Positions 48,837 to 57,706 of a DNA stretch of 64,000 nucleotides are shown piece by piece. The DNA is taken from the NCBI GenBank assembly GCA_029259915.1, contig JAJDED010000053.1, forward strand, positions 149,436-213,435, in the 5' to 3' direction. This DNA comes from Planctomycetota bacterium. Lineage in GTDB: Bacteria; Planctomycetota; Planctomycetia; Pirellulales; Lacipirellulaceae. Below the pieces are notes generated by a model. It had not been told where the DNA came from. It saw only the letters and a program-made list of their open reading frames with translations, and ran no database searches. The translations under genes were made by a program, and so were the position numbers. Position 1 is the first letter of the stretch. Each line of letters begins with the position of its first letter.

Positions 48837-50135
48837 CTACTTCGCTGGTAAAGATGTGGTTGTGGGGTGGTCGGTTTCCTCTCCCAACCGGGTACGAGCC
48901 ATTTCGGCCCAAGGACTTTCCGGGGTCAAAGCCAAAAAAGTTTTCCAGTGCATTTCTGCTTCCGCAGGTTGCGAAAGTCGATCCAGCGAATTGGCCAAAT
49001 GATAATGCACGTCTGCATATTCAGGATGATAGGCCAACGCCCCCTGAAAGGCGGCCACCGCGAGTTCCAATTCGTTGTTTTCTGCCAACACGCAGCCCAA
49101 GTTGGCGCGCGCTTCGACGTATTCTTCGTCCAATTCTATCGCCGCATAAAAACGTTCTCGGGCGGCCGACAAATCGCCTTGGCGATATAACAAATCGGCC
49201 AATGAAAATTGAATATCCGCCGAAGGCCCCCCCGCCACCAACATCGTGCGATAAGCCTCCGCCGCACGGGCCAACTCGCCCAAATCTTCCCACTCCAATG
49301 CTGTTTGCTGCAATTGCTCAAGTGTCGAAGGAGTGGTGACTGCTTCACGGTTAGCAGCATCCGCGCCCAAATCGAATTCAGCACTGCTATGGACCTGTAA
49401 AACCAACTGCTGGTCGTCGGCGTCGTCCGGCTTATCAAAATCAATTAACAACTGACCGCTTGGCTCGGCAAGTTCGTCACCGCGACGCAAAACCAATCGC
49501 CGGCCCGAGACAATCACCGCCGGGTCGGCCAATGGTCGGGGCGAATCGGGCATCACTTTTTTTAGCTCGTTCAAACGGCGATCGATCATCCGCAACGAGC
49601 AACCCGCGTGCAGTAATGCCGCCAAATGTCGCGCTACCGCAACCTCAGGAAAATCGAAGTAGGGAAGCCGCCGAACATTCCGGCACGCCACCAACACGCC
49701 GTTACGATGCCAACGACGAATCGCAGCCACCGGCACGTCCAGCAAATCGGCCAACATCGCCGGAGTGTAATGACGCTGCACTCCCTGCGGCTGATCCACC
49801 AACCCGAGACGCTGCCAGAAATCTGCTTCGCGCAGCAACGTCGCCCGGCCGTCGGCTACATCGTCGGCAATCCGCCGAGAAGCGGAAGAGTCGCTCTGCA
49901 ATGCAACCGCCAGATCAGGCTGACCGTCACCAAGAACTACAATCGTTGCCACGTCAGCTTCATCAGAAACAATCGTCGCACCCCGGGCGAGCACCAATTC
50001 GCTCACTTCACGGCGCGACATCCCCGCCAATTTGCCGACGAAAGCAATGCGCTCGCCCGCAAGTGTAGGCGCTTCATTCGCACTCAGTTCTACTGCCGAT
50101 TGTGGGGGTGCAGCCATTTTGAGATTCTTGGGCAC
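48837..50135 (-). CDS. BRCT-like + MerR-type HTH + TPR fusion protein
   Basis: LAGERIAFVGKLAGMSRREVSELVLARGATIVSDEADVATIVVLGD (BRCT-like); GVQRHYTPAMLADLLDVPVAAIRRWHRNGVLVACRNVRRLPYFDFPEVAVARHLAALLHAGCSLRMIDRRL (MerR-type); C-terminal TPRs (LARAAEAYRTMLVAGGPSADIQFSLADLLYRQGDLSAARERFYAAIELDEEYVEARANLGCVL). Confidence 0.75.
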   Translation of the reverse strand: MPKNLKMAAPPQSAVELSANEAPTLAGERIAFVGKLAGMSRREVSELVLARGATIVSDEADVATIVVLGDGQPDLAVALQSDSSASRRIADDVADGRATLLREADFWQRLGLVDQPQGVQRHYTPAMLADLLDVPVAAIRRWHRNGVLVACRNVRRLPYFDFPEVAVARHLAALLHAGCSLRMIDRRLNELKKVMPDSPRPLADPAVIVSGRRLVLRRGDELAEPSGQLLIDFDKPDDADDQQLVLQVHSSAEFDLGADAANREAVTTPSTLEQLQQTALEWEDLGELARAAEAYRTMLVAGGPSADIQFSLADLLYRQGDLSAARERFYAAIELDEEYVEARANLGCVLAENNELELAVAAFQGALAYHPEYADVHYHLANSLDRLSQPAEAEMHWKTFLALTPESPWAEMARTRLGEETDHPTTTSLPAK

Positions 50136-50227
50136 GGGTTAGACTACGAGATGAATTACGTAGTCTCCGGCACCAGCGGGCGGCTGTCAACGTGGGCCAA
50201 TTTGGCCGCAATAACCACCGCTAAAAA

Positions 50228-51475
50228 TCAAGGCTGGCTGGCCGCGATCAATTGGGGCTGCCCGTCCAATTGCGAAGTTGCCTGGGCCGACTGATGGCAA
50301 CAGGGCTGAGCAAGCGGAACTCGCATCATGATCGTTCGCGGCACGCGGTAGGTGTACGTCACCGGCACCTTGCGACACACTTTGCGAGAAACTCGGATCG
50401 TTTCCTGCTTCGCGACCATGCGGCACACACGCACTTCGCAGGGCTCCACGCGCTCTTCCTGCACATAGCGGCAAACCGTAACCGGCACCTGACGCACGCG
50501 CTCCTCGGCGACCATCCGGCACACACGCACCGGCACTTTGCGTTCGACGCGTTCGACAACCTGTCGGCACGTGGTATGCGGCACCATTCGCACCCGCTCT
50601 TCGGTAACCATCCGGCAAGTGCGCACCGGCACTTTGCGCACCATCTGTTGCGGCACGAGTCGGCACACCTTTACTGGCACGCGTTGGACGACTTCCTGCG
50701 GGCAATACTGCGTCACCGGGACCTGTTGGGCCACGACGTTCGGCTTCCACACTTTTTGAACCACTTGTTGCGGCGGCGCTTGCACGTTGGCCCATACCAG
50801 CCCCGGCCTTTGATATTGCACGGTGCCGGTGACAGGATTCAGCACAGGTGTTGCCGGCATCCACGTCAGTCCCCGGCGTACCGGGGCAGAAGGAACATAA
50901 GAAACTTGATCGACGTAGCAACCTTGGTCGGCGTAGCGCGTTTGGTAGGTCGTCACCGGCCGCATCACCGTCACACGGCGCTCTTGTTCGATGGTTTCCG
51001 TGACAGGCCTCATGACGGTATAGCACTCCTCGCGTTCGGAGGTTTCCCACACGGGGCGCTGAACCGTGTATCGCTCTTCGCGCTGGGAAGTTTCCGTCAC
51101 GTGGCGAACACGATTGTAACTGCAGTCGCGAACCTGTGTTTCCCACACGGGGCGCTGAACCGTATACCGCTCTTCGCGGACATTGGTTTCACGGACCGGT
51201 CGCGTGACGGTATAACGTCGCTCGCGCGATTGCGTTTCCCAAACGGGAACCTGGCGCGTCACCTGTTGCTCTTCGCAGACGATTTCTTCCACAAGACGAA
51301 ACGCGGTCACTTGCCGTTGTTCGTAAACCGTTTGGCACACAACACCGTAAGCCGGCTGAGCACACACGGCGCACTGTGCAACTGCGTGTTTCGGTGCGAA
51401 AAACCCAATGACCATCGCCAACATGGCAACCGACCGCCAACAGCCCAAGCTGTTCATGGAAATAACCCCTGACAA
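50228..51475 (-). CDS. Planctomycete YTV-repeat extracellular protein
   Basis: Signal peptide; repeats REERYTVQRPVWETQVRD / REECYTVMRPVTETIEQERRVTVMRPV; many RKVPVRVCRMVxEERVRxVP repeats. Confidence 0.88.
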   Translation of the reverse strand: MSGVISMNSLGCWRSVAMLAMVIGFFAPKHAVAQCAVCAQPAYGVVCQTVYEQRQVTAFRLVEEIVCEEQQVTRQVPVWETQSRERRYTVTRPVRETNVREERYTVQRPVWETQVRDCSYNRVRHVTETSQREERYTVQRPVWETSEREECYTVMRPVTETIEQERRVTVMRPVTTYQTRYADQGCYVDQVSYVPSAPVRRGLTWMPATPVLNPVTGTVQYQRPGLVWANVQAPPQQVVQKVWKPNVVAQQVPVTQYCPQEVVQRVPVKVCRLVPQQMVRKVPVRTCRMVTEERVRMVPHTTCRQVVERVERKVPVRVCRMVAEERVRQVPVTVCRYVQEERVEPCEVRVCRMVAKQETIRVSRKVCRKVPVTYTYRVPRTIMMRVPLAQPCCHQSAQATSQLDGQPQLIAASQP

Positions 51476-51819
51476 ATTGTTTGAAAAGATAAACGACGCT
51501 ACCGCCCTCGCGAAAGCGTCCGCCTGAAAAGGCCCTCTTTTACAGTTTTCCTCTAATACTGTTTTCCTCTATCTACAGTGTTGCGGATAAACGTGCGCGC
51601 GGCAAATCTTTGGCCAAAAAACTGTCGCTAGCAGACGTTGCAAAAATGCACCAACGTTGCAGAGATTCTGCTGCCAGCGTATCGCATATCTATCACTGCC
51701 CAATTCTATTTGAGCAAGCTAGCAACACATCTCAATGGGCGAATATCCCGCAGGAAAGAAAATTGCACCGCGGAGCCGTTACAGCCGGCACAATCGGTAC
51801 AGCTTTACAGATGGCTGGA

Positions 51820-52728
51820 TTATGAAGGACGTGACACCCGTTGGATGCATTGCCTTGGACTTCGCACGAGAAAGAGAATCCCAGCCATAGCCGCCAGCGC
51901 GACAGACGCTGGTTCCGGGACAACCGTTAGAGCAGCAGCACGTTCAGGGACTTCAAAGGTGCCGTACAAAGCGTATTGGACTCCTGCAGAAAATCCTGCC
52001 GGGTGGCCTTGGTCGTACCCTTCATCCCACCCATCGGAAAGCCCCTCTTCGGTTCCGACATCAGTGCCTTCTTGATGACCAATTTCGGTACCTTCCGAAT
52101 AGCCAACTTCGTAAGCTACGGCAAATGCTGCCGGGTAGGTCAGGTCGTAACCTTTCTCGAAACCGATCGGGTACCCTGCTGACTTGCCATCGTCGTAACC
52201 TTCATGGAAATAATATGTCGTCAAATCCAGAGCATAGTTCCCAACTGATGCCCATACAGTGAGGTTACCGGATCCTCCACGCGGTTCTCGAAGTGTTAAA
52301 TTACTCCAATCCCAATCATTCAAACTCACATTTCCGCTGTAGAGATCGACAGCAGACAATATCGCAGCAACCGTTTCAAATGCCCAGGTGTAGCCGTCGG
52401 CAAAGCCTTCGTTAACCCCTTCCGCGAACCCTTCATCCAGTCCCAGCGAAAAATGGTTTTCGTACGCCCAATCGTAGGCAGGCCAGTAGGCTTCTTTCCA
52501 ACCGACATCGTAACCTTCAGTGTGTCCTTCCGAAGTGCCCTCTTCTTCTCCTCGAATTTTTCCAGTGAAAATCCCAGTATCGTAGCCAAACACGTAACCT
52601 GAGTCGTAACCCTGATCGTAATTTGGCTGATACTCGGCAGGAACAGCAGCCAACAACGAAGAAGTTCCAGAGACAGCAATCAAAGCGGCTAACAAGATAG
52701 GCGTTGAATCAAAGAGCGGTCGATTCAT
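51820..52728 (-). CDS. PEP-CTERM-like protein with GX3 tetrad repeats
   Basis: MNRPLFDSTPILLAALIAVSGTSSLLA; YDQGYDSGYVFGYDTGIFTGKIRGEEEGTSEGHTEGYDVG... and YEVGYSEGTEIGHQEGTDVGTEEGLSDGWDEGYDQGHPAGFSAG; C-term VVPEPASVALAAMAGILFLVRSPRQ. Internal start at 52728 preferred. Confidence 0.75.
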   Translation of the reverse strand: MNRPLFDSTPILLAALIAVSGTSSLLAAVPAEYQPNYDQGYDSGYVFGYDTGIFTGKIRGEEEGTSEGHTEGYDVGWKEAYWPAYDWAYENHFSLGLDEGFAEGVNEGFADGYTWAFETVAAILSAVDLYSGNVSLNDWDWSNLTLREPRGGSGNLTVWASVGNYALDLTTYYFHEGYDDGKSAGYPIGFEKGYDLTYPAAFAVAYEVGYSEGTEIGHQEGTDVGTEEGLSDGWDEGYDQGHPAGFSAGVQYALYGTFEVPERAAALTVVPEPASVALAAMAGILFLVRSPRQCIQRVSRPS

Positions 52729-53031
52729 GGAGGGGACTTTCCGTTGGTGAAATGATCCTATGCCTTCTCCTGCGGCTGACGAGCGGATCGCTCCTACGAT
52801 CACGAGTGCGGCCATTGTATCAAAGTCGAGCCTGTAAATGGGAGAAAAAAAGGTTTACTATTGGTCAACAGACGCTTGGGGGGAAACACACTAATTTCGG
52901 TATTCGTAAGGGCTCGTTCCTTCAAGTTGGCAGAAGCGTGCCAAATTTACTCCTCACTCAATTTGCCTATCGATCGTGCAATGGATTAGAATGCTTCCGC
53001 ATGCTTCCTTTCCTAGTTTGACGAGCTTGTT

Positions 53032-53508
53032 GTGTCAACAATTTACATCGAAACTTCTATAATTAGTTACGCTACGGCGCGACTTTCAAGCGATCCGCAT
53101 GTTCTCGTCCGCCAGGATGATGCTAAACGATGGTGGGTGGAATACTCGAATCGATATAGGCTGTTCATTTCACAAGCAGTCCTTGATGAAGCTTCCAAAG
53201 GTGATGATAAGGCTGCTCAAGAGCGACTTCGGATGATCGAGAAACTCCCTGTTATTCCCATTACAGACGCTGTCATAAATGTGGCAAAAGAACTATTGGT
53301 TCGCTCGTTATTGCCTGAAAAGGCTTCTGTGGACGCGTTACACGTTGCTGCGGCCGCCGTCGGTGGAGTAGAATATCTGTTGACGTTGAACTGTCGGCAT
53401 ATTGCCAATGCTCACATGCTGCCTAAAATTTATCAGGCGCTGGAAGAGATGGGTGTTTCAAAGCCACTAATCTGTACCCCACAAGAGTTTTTCGGAGATG
53501 AAGGATGA
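53032..53508 (+). CDS. PIN-domain (VapC-like) toxin
   Basis: IYIETSIISYATARLSSDPHVLVRQDDAKRWWVEYSNRYRLFISQAVLDEASKGDDKAAQERLRMIEKLPVIP...KASVDALHVAAAAVGGVEYLLTLNCRHIAN. Confidence 0.88.
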   Translation: MSTIYIETSIISYATARLSSDPHVLVRQDDAKRWWVEYSNRYRLFISQAVLDEASKGDDKAAQERLRMIEKLPVIPITDAVINVAKELLVRSLLPEKASVDALHVAAAAVGGVEYLLTLNCRHIANAHMLPKIYQALEEMGVSKPLICTPQEFFGDEG

Positions 53509-53729
53509 GCAATCTCGACTGCACTTCTGATCCAATACTAGAAGAACTCCACGCAATACGTCGGCAACTCCACGACGAATGCGGTGGGGACCTAACCAGG
53601 CTGGCGAGAGAGATGCGCCAACGTCAGGAATCGTCAGGACACACCGTTGCCTCGGTTCCCGTTACAGGAACCCACGCATCGGAAAAACATTTATGCGGAA
53701 CCCAAAAAACTGTTCCTGACGATGATTAG
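53505..53729 (+). CDS. Small partner protein downstream of PIN toxin (putative antitoxin)
   Basis: DPILEELHAIRRQLHDECGGDLTRLAREMRQRQESSGHTV; 4-nt overlap with the PIN gene. Confidence 0.65.
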   Translation: MSNLDCTSDPILEELHAIRRQLHDECGGDLTRLAREMRQRQESSGHTVASVPVTGTHASEKHLCGTQKTVPDDD

Positions 53730-53752
53730 GCTGCTATCCTGGCCGGTCTGCG

Positions 53753-54829
53753 CTACTCCGCGTCGGCGTGATCCTGCAGCAGTTCCCGCGCTTTGGCGAG
53801 CAGCGGCTCAGGGATCTCGCCCAGGTCTTTCCAGTCGGATGCTGTTTCCACAAACCGACGAATCGCATCGGTCAGTTCCGGCAAGCGAATGTCTGGATTC
53901 TTTTCCAGAAGCGCCTGGGCCGCGTCGAGTGCATTACGCAGAATCGTGTTGCGCTTGTAGGTCTGTAGAGCCGGCGAGGGCTCGCGCGAAACGCTAATGG
54001 TCGTCGCGTCGCGGTCGAACATTTCGACCACCGCTTCAACCGCCCGCAGGTTGCCCTGCCGGGCCAAGGCCAACGCAGCATTGAATCGCGCGTCGGGGTA
54101 AAGGTCGTCAGCCAACTTTTCTAATTCCGCCACCAACGATTTATCTGAATCGTCTCCCAAAGTAAAAACGCCCAACGCGTAGGCCACTTGCGAGCGTATC
54201 AAGTCGTCCTGCTCGTTTGCCAGCTGGATCAGTGTCGCGACCAAGTCGGGATGTTCGAGCCGCCCTGGTGGATCCATCGAGTGGAAAGAATGCGCCAACA
54301 CGGCCAAGGCATTGATCGCCTCGCGGCGGACGTCGCGCTCGACATCCTTGCTAGCCGCCTTGAGCAACACAGCCAAGCCATTGTCCACGCGGAACTCGCC
54401 CAGTACGCGGCACAAAAAGTATCGCAACTCCACCGAGTTGTCGTCCTCGCCGGCGGCATCGATTTCTTCGTCCAGCAATTGGGCCAATTGCGTGGCTAAA
54501 TCGGTATTCTGCTTGAGCTCCGGGTAACGGGCTTCGATGCGCAGCATATCGGCCAGCTCCTTGGCTTTTTGCCAGCGCGACTGATTCGAGCTGCGCAGCG
54601 CCGTGACGATATGCTGGGGGTCTTGCTGCCCACGGGTTGCCAAGGTCGTGACCAGCAGCCAAACCATCACGACAAACAGCACAATCACTGCCGGGACCAC
54701 GAACAACTGGAGCAGGAATCCCGCATTGGGCGGCTCAACCGGCGGCAATAGCTCGTCAGGTTGAATCGAGCCGCCGTCAGGAATTGACTGCGCGGGAAGC
54801 GAATTAGGGTCGACAGGGTTGGAAGACAT
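53753..54829 (-). CDS. Membrane-anchored HEAT-repeat protein
   Basis: TM LFVVPAVIVLFVVMVWLLVTTLA; DVERDVRREAINALAVLAHSF...DDLIRSQVAYALGVFTLGDDSDKSLVAELEKLADDLYPDARFNAALALARQGNLRAVEAVVEMFD. Confidence 0.82.
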   Translation of the reverse strand: MSSNPVDPNSLPAQSIPDGGSIQPDELLPPVEPPNAGFLLQLFVVPAVIVLFVVMVWLLVTTLATRGQQDPQHIVTALRSSNQSRWQKAKELADMLRIEARYPELKQNTDLATQLAQLLDEEIDAAGEDDNSVELRYFLCRVLGEFRVDNGLAVLLKAASKDVERDVRREAINALAVLAHSFHSMDPPGRLEHPDLVATLIQLANEQDDLIRSQVAYALGVFTLGDDSDKSLVAELEKLADDLYPDARFNAALALARQGNLRAVEAVVEMFDRDATTISVSREPSPALQTYKRNTILRNALDAAQALLEKNPDIRLPELTDAIRRFVETASDWKDLGEIPEPLLAKARELLQDHADAE

Positions 54830-54974
54830 TGCGGTTCGTGGGAAGATGATGCACTAATTGAACACAAACAGGTTCCTTCCCTCCGCGGGAAGTGTGAAAC
54901 CCATTTGGCCAGATTAACAGAGTCATGCACTCTGGACGAGGCCCGAAGCCGCACCTGCCCCCTAATTTCTTCCA

Positions 54975-55727
54975 ATGTACTTCTTGCCGCTGACACTTCC
55001 GACGCCCGCCGAGAATGTGGCTCTCGACGAAGCACTGCTCGACGCCTGCGAGGCCGGGGAGATTGCCGGCAACGTGCTGCGTGTATGGGAATCACCGGAG
55101 GTGTATGTGGTTCTAGGCCGCTCGACAGACCCCAAAGCTGAAGTAAACCTTGCTGCGTGCCAACGCGAGGGAGTGCCCGTGTTTCGCCGCCCCAGCGGCG
55201 GCTGCACTGTTGTTGCCGGACCAGGGTGCCTCATGTATGCCGTTGTGCTCGATTTTCAAACGCACCCCCAACTGCGGGCTATCGACGCGGCACACCGCTT
55301 CGTCCTGAATCGCTTTGTCGAGGCACTCGCCCCACTGGTGCAAGGCGTGGCCATCGCGGGGATCAGCGACCTGGCGGTCCCCAGTTTCCCAGCCAACGAG
55401 GCGGAATCTTCTCCGGGAGAAGGCTTCAAAAAAATATCCGGCAACGCACTCCGCTTGAAACGTAATCATCTACTTTACCATGGCACACTGCTCTATGATT
55501 TCCCGCTGGAGCTCTTTGGTCGCCTACTCGCAATGCCCGCACGTCAACCCAACTATCGTTACGATCGAAGCCACGCAGAGTTTGTGACCAATTTGCCATT
55601 GAAGCGCGACGAGTTGGAAACGTCACTTGTCAAAATCTGGGGAGCTCACAAGCAACTTACCAATTGGCCGCAAGAACGTCTTGCGCAGTTGGTCGCCGAG
55701 AAATATACCTCACACCCATCGCCTTAA
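54975..55727 (+). CDS. Lipoate-protein ligase A family protein
   Basis: TPAENVALDEALLDACEAGEIAGNVLRVWESPEVYVVLGRS...REGVPVFRRPSGGCTVVAGPGCLMYAVVLDF...KKISGNALRLKRNHLLYHGTLLYDFPLELF. Confidence 0.88.
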   Translation: MYFLPLTLPTPAENVALDEALLDACEAGEIAGNVLRVWESPEVYVVLGRSTDPKAEVNLAACQREGVPVFRRPSGGCTVVAGPGCLMYAVVLDFQTHPQLRAIDAAHRFVLNRFVEALAPLVQGVAIAGISDLAVPSFPANEAESSPGEGFKKISGNALRLKRNHLLYHGTLLYDFPLELFGRLLAMPARQPNYRYDRSHAEFVTNLPLKRDELETSLVKIWGAHKQLTNWPQERLAQLVAEKYTSHPSP

Positions 55728-55748
55728 GAAACTCAGAACTAAGAAGTG

Positions 55749-55889
55749 AACCGCCAAAGATGTTAAGAAGGGGCTAGGATCTAGGGGCTGGGAAATTCTG
55801 CAATTCGCAATCCGAATTCTGCATTCCCTCGTCCTGCATCCTGCTCCTTTCAACAATTTCCTTGGCGCTCTTGGCGTCCTTGGCGGTTT
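55749..55889. repeat. MITE-like inverted-repeat element, CGCCAAGG-type arms
   Basis: Left aaccgccaaagatgttaagaagg; right tccttggcgctcttggcgtccttggcggtt; right arm nearly identical to the one at 15491-15521. Confidence 0.75.
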
Positions 55890-55906
55890 ACGTTTAGCAA
55901 TAACCA

Positions 55907-56506
55907 ATGGGAGCATTTACCATGCACCGCCGACCCTTGCTGGGAATGCTTGAACATTACACGACCCACTATCCGGGCGAAGTGGAAACGGTCCAACGCA
56001 TCGAACGATTGGTCCACACCTCGGCCGATTGCTTTAAGCGCACTTGCCGACCGGGGCACATCACCGGTTCGGCTTGGGTATTGTCGCACGATCGACGCCA
56101 CTGTTTGCTGGTCCACCACCGCAAACTAAATCGCTGGCTACAACCGGGCGGCCACGCCGATGGTCAGGCCGACATCGCCGAGGTTGCGCTGCGCGAAGTC
56201 CGCGAAGAGTCCGGACTGCAAGACTTGGAGCTGGTCGGCTCCGAAGAACATCTGATGCCGTTGGACATCGATGTCCATTGTATTCCAGCTCGCACCGATA
56301 CATCAGGCCACGTCGTGGAAGATGCCCATGAACACCACGACATTCGTTTTTTGGTCGTGGCTGCGGCGGGCCAAAAACTAATCCTCAGCGACGAATCGCA
56401 CGACCTGCGGTGGTTTACGCATGACGAGGTTCTCGAAGCAACCGACGAAGAAAGCGTGCTGCGCATGCTACGCAAGGCCGGGCCGCTTGGCGGAGAGCCT
56501 GTGTAG
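55907..56506 (+). CDS. NUDIX hydrolase
   Basis: HCLLVHHRKLNRWLQPGGHADGQADIAEVALREVREESGLQDLEL (Nudix box); start may be ATG at 55922. Confidence 0.92.
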   Translation: MGAFTMHRRPLLGMLEHYTTHYPGEVETVQRIERLVHTSADCFKRTCRPGHITGSAWVLSHDRRHCLLVHHRKLNRWLQPGGHADGQADIAEVALREVREESGLQDLELVGSEEHLMPLDIDVHCIPARTDTSGHVVEDAHEHHDIRFLVVAAAGQKLILSDESHDLRWFTHDEVLEATDEESVLRMLRKAGPLGGEPV

Positions 56507-56538
56507 TTATTGAACCGCAATAAATATCCTTATTTCTA

Positions 56539-57078
56539 ATGGAACAACTTATGTCAAATCTTTCTGATGCCGTTGATGGCCACTACATTGTCTTGGCGGA
56601 TAGGACCGCCTTACCGCAGCGATGTATTCTCACCAACCAACCTGTGACGGACAATGAATATCGATCGTACGATCTGCCATGGATCCCAGGGTGGGCGAAG
56701 GCCTCCATGATATTCTTCCCACTTCTGCTGATTTTTTTGCCCTTTGCGGTGCGTCACCGTTGTCGCATAAAGGCCGGCTTATCGCGATCAATCCATCTTC
56801 GCTACTCAATAAGAAAGCTTTCCGTGGGTGTAATTCTCCTGGCAACAATGGTTGCTCCTTTCTGCTTCATGATCGCTGAAAAGGGAAATTATGCTGTGGC
56901 ATCAGTGGTCCTGTCTCCATTTCTTTTATGGGGAGGCCTTATAGTCGGCATTCTATTTTCTTCCCCGCTTAAAATCATCAAACAAGGACGTGATCTTTTT
57001 TGGATCAAAGGATGCTCTCCTGCTTTCTTGGGTAGCCTGGAAAATTCGCTAGAAGTCGAATCCCCAGCAACTGCATGA
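56539..57078 (+). CDS. Hypothetical membrane protein
   Basis: 179 aa, several hydrophobic segments (MIFFPLLLIFLPFAV, VILLATMVAPFCFMIA, VVLSPFLLWGGLIVGILF). Confidence 0.6.
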   Translation: MEQLMSNLSDAVDGHYIVLADRTALPQRCILTNQPVTDNEYRSYDLPWIPGWAKASMIFFPLLLIFLPFAVRHRCRIKAGLSRSIHLRYSIRKLSVGVILLATMVAPFCFMIAEKGNYAVASVVLSPFLLWGGLIVGILFSSPLKIIKQGRDLFWIKGCSPAFLGSLENSLEVESPATA

Positions 57079-57206
57079 CCAAATGATCAATGGTTGAGTA
57101 TCTTCTCAACCCGGTAAATGCGTGATATCTTATTGCGATAGATCAATCGCTGGTCACTGCCTTGTAGTGTTGAAGTTGGACTATCAATTGAGGGGAACAA
57201 AACCAC

Positions 57207-57647
57207 ATGTCTGCTGGATTTGGAACGAAGAAAATCAGCCGCGAAGATCTGCCCGCGGGCCAGGTACTTTGCGAATACTGCACGGCCAAGTGCTGTCGGT
57301 ACTTCGCCTTGCCGATCGAAACTCCGGAGGACTTCGAGGATTTCGAATACATCCGCTGGTACATGTTGCACGATCGGGCCACAATCTTCAAAGAAGACGA
57401 CGATTGGTATCTGCTCGTGCATACCAAGTGCAAACATCTGCAAGAAGACAATATGTGCGGCATCTACGATACGCGTCCGCAAATTTGCCGTGATTACACC
57501 ACCAAAAATTGCGAATACGAAGACGACTGGACCTACGAATTCTACCTGGAGACGGCTGAGCAGGTGGGCGAGTACACCGAAGCAATCATCCAACCCAAAG
57601 GCAAGTCGATCCGCAGCCGCAAACCAGAACTTTTGGCCGTGATCTAA
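57207..57647 (+). CDS. YkgJ-type cysteine cluster protein
   Basis: LCEYCTAKCCRYFALPIETPEDFEDFEYIRWYMLHDRATIFKEDDDWYLLVHTKCKHLQEDNMCGIYDTRPQICRDYTTKNCEYED. Confidence 0.88.
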   Translation: MSAGFGTKKISREDLPAGQVLCEYCTAKCCRYFALPIETPEDFEDFEYIRWYMLHDRATIFKEDDDWYLLVHTKCKHLQEDNMCGIYDTRPQICRDYTTKNCEYEDDWTYEFYLETAEQVGEYTEAIIQPKGKSIRSRKPELLAVI

Positions 57648-57706
57648 AACAAAAGCAGATCATTTCAACCTTCTGCCTTCTAACTTCTTCCTTCTAACCA
57701 TCAATT

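Noticed and set aside
50187-51146. 319-aa minus-strand ORF in another frame of the YTV gene
   Set aside because: Out-of-frame reading of the same repeats; Gly/Arg/Ala-rich low complexity.
50252-51472. 406-aa plus-strand ORF antisense to the YTV gene
   Set aside because: Mirror frame of a highly repetitive Val/Arg-rich gene; His/Arg-rich low-complexity product with no domain logic. The minus-strand reading has a signal peptide and YTV repeats.
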